Below, in pieces: positions 58,941 to 64,000 of a DNA stretch of 64,000 nucleotides (the stretch's first letter is position 1; each line of letters begins with the position of its first letter). Where the stretch lies: contig JANUWF010002125.1 of the NCBI GenBank assembly GCA_026120185.1, positions 372,001 to 436,000 on the forward strand. Direction: 5' to 3'. Under the pieces are notes generated by a model. That model saw only the letters and a list, made by a program, of their open reading frames with translations, had not been told where the DNA came from and did not search any database. A program made the position numbers and the translations under genes. Source of the DNA: Voacanga thouarsii. Its lineage: Eukaryota; Streptophyta; Magnoliopsida; Gentianales; Apocynaceae.

Positions 58941-60675
58941 ATGAATAGCTAGATTTTGGATTTGTTCATGTATATTTGGGTTGTAGTAAGTTCAATTTCA
59001 AGGTATTACTTTTATTTTCTTTTTTATGACCCAGTTATAAAGACCTCTTGTCCATTGGACGGGACGACATCGCCGGCCCTGTCGGGCCTAGGTAGTGGGG
59101 TGTTACATTTAGGGAGTTGTTTCTCTGATTTGGAAGGGAAAAGGAAAGGTTAGTTGTTACAATATTTGAAGAATATTTTTAGGAAGTGAATTTGGAAACT
59201 AAATATTCCAAGAATATCTTGATTGTTGGACAGCTTTGGAAATCTGCCATGGCTGAATGTTTGAGCAGAATTTCGGTGGGATTAATGCTGGTTTATAGAA
59301 GCTTATGGTGGCCGAAAGTAGGGTGGTTAATGGTGAAGAAGATGTCTGGTCAATTGAGTAAGATTTTATGGAAGGTTGCTAAACAAGGATGGCTGGAATT
59401 TTGGAAACCAATCAAGCTAAATTGCAGGGATTTGTTGGAGAGATTTTCGGACAGCCATTGCTGCCTTACGTCCAGAAGCTTGAGGGAAACAATGGAGCTC
59501 TGTTAATGGATGTTTAAGGAAGGTTTTGACAGATTGGGGCTGGTGTTTCTGCTGGAAGAAAAATAGGAAACAAAGCTGGAAGTTTGGACTGCCCAGAATT
59601 TCGCTAAACAAAAATTTCTGGGCAGATTTTCGGCTGCCACTTCCAGCCAATTTGTAGCCAGCTTGAAGGGGGATTTCTGGGGTATTCAAGGCTGGTTTCC
59701 AGCCTTCTTTATGAAGGAGAAACATGGCTAAGGTACTGAACAAAATCTGGAAGAAACCAGCTTGGTTTTGGACCTCCAAAGTAGCGATTTTGCCCAGAAT
59801 TTTCACTGGTTTTGCATAGCCTTTGTGCAGCCCGAAAATGGCAGAAATAATTCATGTTTCAAACTGATCTTAAGGCCATTTTTCTGGCAGCATTTGGGAG
59901 GAAAAGTCAGCTAAGAAGCTCGACAATTTGAAGGTACAACAAGCTGAAAAATTTCAGCTCATTCTAAGAAATAAGATGAACTAGTCTAGAGTGAAATTTC
60001 AGCAAGCCTAATAGAGGGATTTTTCCCCTTGGAATTTCCTACCATTCTTCCACATTTTTCAGGCCATGAGAAGCCTTTTACTAGGACATTTTGATCTCAC
60101 AAGATCACGACATTTTACTAAAATTTCTGGAAAGAAAGTGGATAGAACATCTTGATCAAACCAATGAGTTGAAAATTGAGGAAAATTAAGGATCAAGGGA
60201 AAATTAATTCCCTTTAAGAAATTCGAGTAGAGTAAAGGAGTGGAATGAGAATACTCCTAACATGTCTCTCTTAGGATCATCATCCCTACCTTACTCTAAG
60301 CTCATAAGACCGAAATTTCCTCCACTAAGCAAAAATAAAATTTAATCTAGCTAAAGTTTCTATGATGGAATTTGAACCCAAGACCTTAAGAATTAATTCC
60401 AAAGCTTTAACCTCTACACCACAACAACTCTTGTTGATATTTTCACTATAAAATTATTTTCTATTCAATCCACAGGCTATCTCCCTATTTTCACCTCGGG
60501 CAAAAATTACCATCTTGCCCCTCTCACACAATACTCACCAACAAGACTTCAAGACAATAAAACCCGAATCTAAAACACATAAAAATCATATGAAAATATA
60601 TTTCACCATGAAATAAAATATGATATGTATCCCCAACTCCCTTACTCTAAGGTTGGTTTTGATTGGGGTTTCACA

Positions 60676-62445
60676 TGTGTTCACTAAGGTTTGGAGTAAA
60701 GTGGAATTGGAAGAGATGCTGAATGATACTTCAACTTCTAGTACCCCAATTTTGGTGCCTAAAGAGGCATAACCAAATATTCTTACACAGACTATGCCAC
60801 ATCGTACTGGTAGGATATCTAGGGTTCCTGAAAAATGGACAGGAGATGCCTTTAAGATGGGTTCCAACTTCCAGGAACAAGATCCTGCTAGATACAATGA
60901 GGCCATTATTGATGTCGATGCGGACGAATGGTAAATGGTAATAGATACTGAGGTTGAGTCTTTGTATCTCAATCAAGTCTGGGATCTTATCAATACATTT
61001 GTTGGGATTATACCCAATAGGTGAAAGTGGGTATACAAAAGGAAGAGGGTGTAGATAGAAAGGTGAAAACCTTTAAAGCAAGGTTGGTTGCAAAATGTTA
61101 TACTCAGAAAGAGAGGATCGATTATTAGAAGACCTTGTCACCTATTGCCATGCTTAAGTCCATTCCTATTGTCTTGGCCATCGCATGTCATTATGACTTC
61201 GAGATATGGCAGATTGATGTCAAGACAACTTTTATGGCTATCTTAGTAAAAACATCTATATGACCTAGCCTAAAAGCTTTATTGCAAAAGGGCTAGAACA
61301 AATGGTCTATAAGCTTAAGAAGTCCATTTATGGACTTAAGCAAGCATCATGTACATGGAACATACGTTTTGATGAGATAGTAAAATCTTATGGTTTCATA
61401 CAAAACGTAGATGAGTTATACATGTATAGGAAAGAAGATGTAAATAATGTGTCTTTTATGGTGCTTTATATAGATGCCATTCTATTAATTGGAAATGAAG
61501 GAGGGTTATTTTCATCTATAAAAGTTTAGCTATCAAGTCAAATTAGCATGAAGGATATGAGAAAAGCTAGCTACATTCTTGGTATAAAGCTTCTTAGAGA
61601 TAGGAAGCAAAGAATATTAGTCTTATACCAATCTTCTTATATTGACAAGATATTAGCTATGTTTATTATGGATTAGTGTAAAAGGGTCAACTATAACCTT
61701 TAGGCACGGATTGACCTTGTTTTCTAAGCAATTTTCTAAGGCATAAGAAAAAAAGGAAAGGATGAGAAGGATTCCCTATGTTTTGGTAGTAGGAAGTCTC
61801 ATGTATAGCATCATTTGTACAAGGCTAGATATTTGTTTTGCAACAAGCATGGTTAGCAGGTATCAGTCAAACCCAGGGGAAGAACATTGGCCAGCTGTAA
61901 AGTATATACTCAAGTACTTGAAGGGAACGGAGGATTATATGCTTGTTTACAGAGCTGCTGATTTAATTTCTACTAGTTACACTGACTCAGACTTCCAGAC
62001 AGATAAAGATGAAAGAAAATCTACTAGTGGATATATTTTCAATTTATATAGAATGGCTATTTCTTGGGGGAGTGTTATTCAATCTTGTATTTCTAATTCT
62101 ACCATGGAACCTGAGTATTTGGCAGCTTCAAAAAGCTTCAAAAGAAGTAGTTTTGCTCCAAAAGTTTCTTATTAAACTTGGAGTTATGCCATAAATGGAC
62201 AGGCCCATTAAGATATATGGTGACAATTCTAGAGCTTTGTCATATTACAAGGAAACAAGGAACCAAAGAAAATGAAAACATATTGAGATGAAGTATCACT
62301 TGATCCGGGAGTTCATCCAGAAACAGGAGATAGTGATTGACCAGATTTTTTCTTCAAACAATCTGGTAAACTAATTTACCAAGCTTCTAATGGAGAAGGT
62401 GTTCCAAAGACACTTAGATGTCATAGGGCTAAGCACATATAGACT
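60676..62445 (+). pseudogene. pol: B pol part 2: RT and RNase H, decayed
   Basis: Resumes after the target duplication with FTKVWSKVELEEMLND. The linker (TGRISRVPEKWTGD) leads to RT: ARLVAKCYTQ (about 61080), FEIWQIDVKTTF (about 61198), KLKKSIYGLKQAS (about 61310). The RT active site near 61470 reads YIDAILLIGN where YIDDILLIGN is expected, so a catalytic Asp is gone. RNase H: TSYTDSDFQTDKDERKSTSGY (about 61970) and EYLAASKS (about 62112). Several stops and at least two frameshifts; inactive. Confidence 0.88.
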
Positions 62446-62457
62446 AGAATAGTTAGT

Positions 62458-62470
62458 GGAAGTGGGAGAT
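62458..62470 (+). other. B polypurine tract
   Basis: GGAAGTGGGAGAT directly before the LTR start TGTTGGAACG. The same tract is absent before the shared LTR at 27376. Confidence 0.85.
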
Positions 62471-64000
62471 TGTTGGAACGTATGGCCAAAATGGACACTG
62501 TATTTCTGTATTTTAGAAATTAATAAAATATTCATTTATTAATGTTTGTTTGTTTACATATATGTACACATTAAGATTTAAATATGTTGGAAAGTAATCT
62601 ACGTGATTGGGTCATGCTTTCACTGTAAGGTATAGATTATAGGCTACAACACATAACCGAAAAATTATTCTTGATCAATTGAGTGAGTAATCCACTCAAG
62701 CCAATAGTGTAAGCATATTTGAAATATATAGAACTAGACCACATGATAACAATCTGTATAAAAGTACAATAATAAATAAAGATTGGTTTATCGCTGCTAC
62801 TTCATGGGTGAGTACTTTTTGACTTAAGTATAAGTTGTTGATCTAGTGAAGCTGGACTTGTGCACTTTGATGTATGATGTGTGAGGTCATAACGTAAGGC
62901 CAATAACCTTGTACGTTGAGTGTATGGCTATAATTAATTAGGATGGACTTGTATAATAGAGTTTTTATGCTTCACTGAGTAAAGATATCACCCCTTGTGA
63001 TTGTCCAAGATATTCTAAATAAACCAAGGCAATGGGAAACATATTGTAGTATGTATGCTTTCGGGTAATTCCCAAAAATAAGTTGGTACATAATGAAAGT
63101 CAAGGATTATTAGTTTAGCTATCAAAGGATGATAGACGTTATTGAGAAAAGTGTTAGTACATTTCTTCTAGCTCAATGATGGGTATTACGTAGAGGGGTA
63201 TTTTTGCCATTATATCTGTAGGTTGAAGATATCGTGCTTGCAATATTATTCTTAGGATTAATATTTTCATGTGGAGATAAATGGAATATTTAAAATGATA
63301 AAATATGGCTATATGTTAACAACAGTATTTTGGTCATTTTAGTGGCCAGGAATAATATGCCTTTTGGTCCATAAAGTAGCTCAAGTAACCTTAGTAAAGT
63401 TTATTTATTCTACGGGCTTGTTGGGTAAAATTAATATCAGAAGAAATTATTCTAGGAGTCTAATAATTATTTATTTAGGTTAGAATGATATATTAGGCCA
63501 ACATAATTAAATTGATTTATTAATTAATTATCTTGGTAATTTTATATTGGGCCTGAGTGGATTAATTAATAATATAATTATTGGGCCAAGTTAATTTAAT
63601 TAGTTTATTGATTAATTGTTTTGGGTAATTTTATTGGGCCCAAGAAAATCAATTAATTTATAAGAGAGCTAATCCTGGGCTAATTAAAAAAAAAAGAAAA
63701 AATGAGAAGAAGAAAAGTGACCGAAAAAGAAAAAAAAAATAAAGAAAGTTGTTTTTATGTTAATTGCTATGTTTGATTGACCAAGTCTTTTTTGGAAACA
63801 AAGGAAAATGTAGCTTTTGGCTATTTGTGAAAAAATTTGGAAAGGCTATGATTTTGTCTTTTCATGAGCTTTATAAAACATAACTTGGTTTTCATGGGCT
63901 TTTAAAAAAAAAAAAAAGAGCAAAAAATAATAAAATTGAGAACTTTTGTTTTTTTTTTTTTGTGCATGTTTTTCCTCTGAAATGCTTTTCTTCCTTTTAC
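62471..64000 (+). repeat. B 3-prime LTR, cut by window end
   Basis: It follows the shared LTR (27376 onward) through its whole length in the window, for example the repeated TTGGGCC and TTAATTAA region (63480-63660) and the T-run near 63950. A stretch equivalent to about 27600-27660 is missing near 62680. About 430 bp or more of the LTR should lie beyond 64000. Confidence 0.88.

Larger units (their letters stand above)
55753..59107 (+). mobile_element. S2: solo LTR of T2 subfamily lacking the intron-like segment
   Basis: A 3355-bp LTR, TGTGAAACCCCACC to GGGGTGTTACA, with a perfect 5-bp target duplication TTTAG (55748-55752 and 59108-59112). It is colinear with T2 except that the 800-bp segment 18549-19348 is absent, joined at 58922/58923 (GGATCAG|GTCGATCC), plus a second gap of about 80 bp downstream. 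It carries a tRNA-like module and the terminal hairpins. It lies in the right LTR of G1. Confidence 0.93.
34319..60675 (-). mobile_element. G1: Tekay/Del-like chromovirus with nested elements
   Basis: A minus-strand Ty3/gypsy element between target duplications TGTGT (34314-34318 and 60676-60680). Its 3-prime LTR is at 34319-38730, internal region at 38731-44184, and 5-prime LTR from 44185 to 60675, broken by G2 and S2. The encoded order is ORF0, gag with zinc knuckle, protease, RT, RNase H, integrase, chromodomain. LTR length of 4.4 kb, initiator-Met primer and C-terminal chromodomain fit the Tekay/Del clade. About 700 bp of the right LTR is missing where G2 ends. Stops in gag and pol make it inactive. 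Confidence 0.92.
44185..60675 (-). repeat. G1 5-prime LTR (right copy), broken by G2 and S2
   Basis: Pieces are 44185-46209, about 55535-55752, and 59108-60675, which align in order with the left LTR. About 700 bp equivalent to 36253-36955 is missing at the 55535 junction. A CATA array (45790-45920) expanded here only. The far end carries another copy of the tRNA-like module (B-box complement at 60367-60379). Confidence 0.9.
30717..62470 (+). mobile_element. B: Copia element, split by the 26.4-kb G1 nest
   Basis: The left part, 30717-34318, holds the primer site, leader, gag, protease, GAG-pre-integrase and integrase. The right part, 60676-62470, holds the post-integrase linker, RT, RNase H and polypurine tract. 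Between them lies G1 with target duplication TGTGT. The left piece stops in a sequence coding near KESV and the right resumes FTKVWSKV, matching STKVSSKV in A. Without the nest B has about 5.4 kb of internal sequence plus LTRs of about 2 kb, and all Copia domains are present but mutated. Confidence 0.9.

Noticed and set aside
1..64000. Host protein-coding genes, rRNA, CRISPR arrays or bacterial operons
   Set aside because: None seen; all longer coding signals are retrotransposon proteins and the direct repeats are LTRs or microsatellites.

Overview
The window is intergenic plant DNA, probably from an angiosperm with a repeat-rich genome. It is A+T-rich and consists almost entirely of LTR retrotransposons nested in one another. 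I found no host gene, no rRNA and no intact tRNA gene. Every recognisable coding stretch is retrotransposon gag/pol or an element-specific accessory ORF, and all except short pieces carry stops or frameshifts. Labels (X, Y, A, B, C, T, G) are mine.

Layout. 1-694: Copia LTR (C1, minus), cut by the window edge. 695-5792: X0, a minus-strand non-autonomous element (5-prime LTR plus a tRNA-Asp type primer site), whose LTR holds solo LTR T3 (2032-5251). 5793-13262: 3-prime half of Y, a SIRE/Maximus-like Copia element with decayed pol, an env-position ORF and a 3-prime LTR. 13263-21571: X1, a plus-strand relative of X0, carrying solo LTR T2 (15306-19611). 21572-62470 and beyond: two Copia elements of one family, A and B, in tandem with one shared middle LTR (27376-30716). 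A is split by solo LTR C2 (24003-25733) and lacks RT/RNase H. The middle LTR is split by solo LTR X3 (29083-30457). B is split inside pol by a 26.4-kb insertion (34319-60675) flanked by the target duplication TGTGT. B's 3-prime LTR starts at 62471 and runs off the window.

The 26.4-kb insertion is G1, a minus-strand Ty3/gypsy chromovirus (Tekay/Del-like: LTRs about 4.4 kb, initiator-Met primer site, C-terminal chromodomain). Its right LTR was invaded by G2 (46210-55538), a plus-strand deletion derivative of the same family, and by S2 (55753-59107), a solo LTR of the T2 subfamily. Six insertions have left readable 5-bp target duplications, so most of the order of events can be reconstructed.

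Most unusual content. (1) The T/G LTRs carry a conserved GT-AG intron-like segment of about 0.8 kb near their 3-prime side, and S2 lacks exactly that segment, as if it came from a spliced RNA. (2) All seven LTR copies that retain the region carry a tRNA-like A-box/B-box module about 230-320 bp from the LTR start. (3) G1 and G2 share an acidic ORF upstream of gag (ORF0) with repeated SUMO-interaction-like motifs. (4) The leaders of A and B carry unrelated inverted-repeat-rich blocks at the same place between conserved flanks. These are inferences from reading the sequence; no search or alignment program was run.
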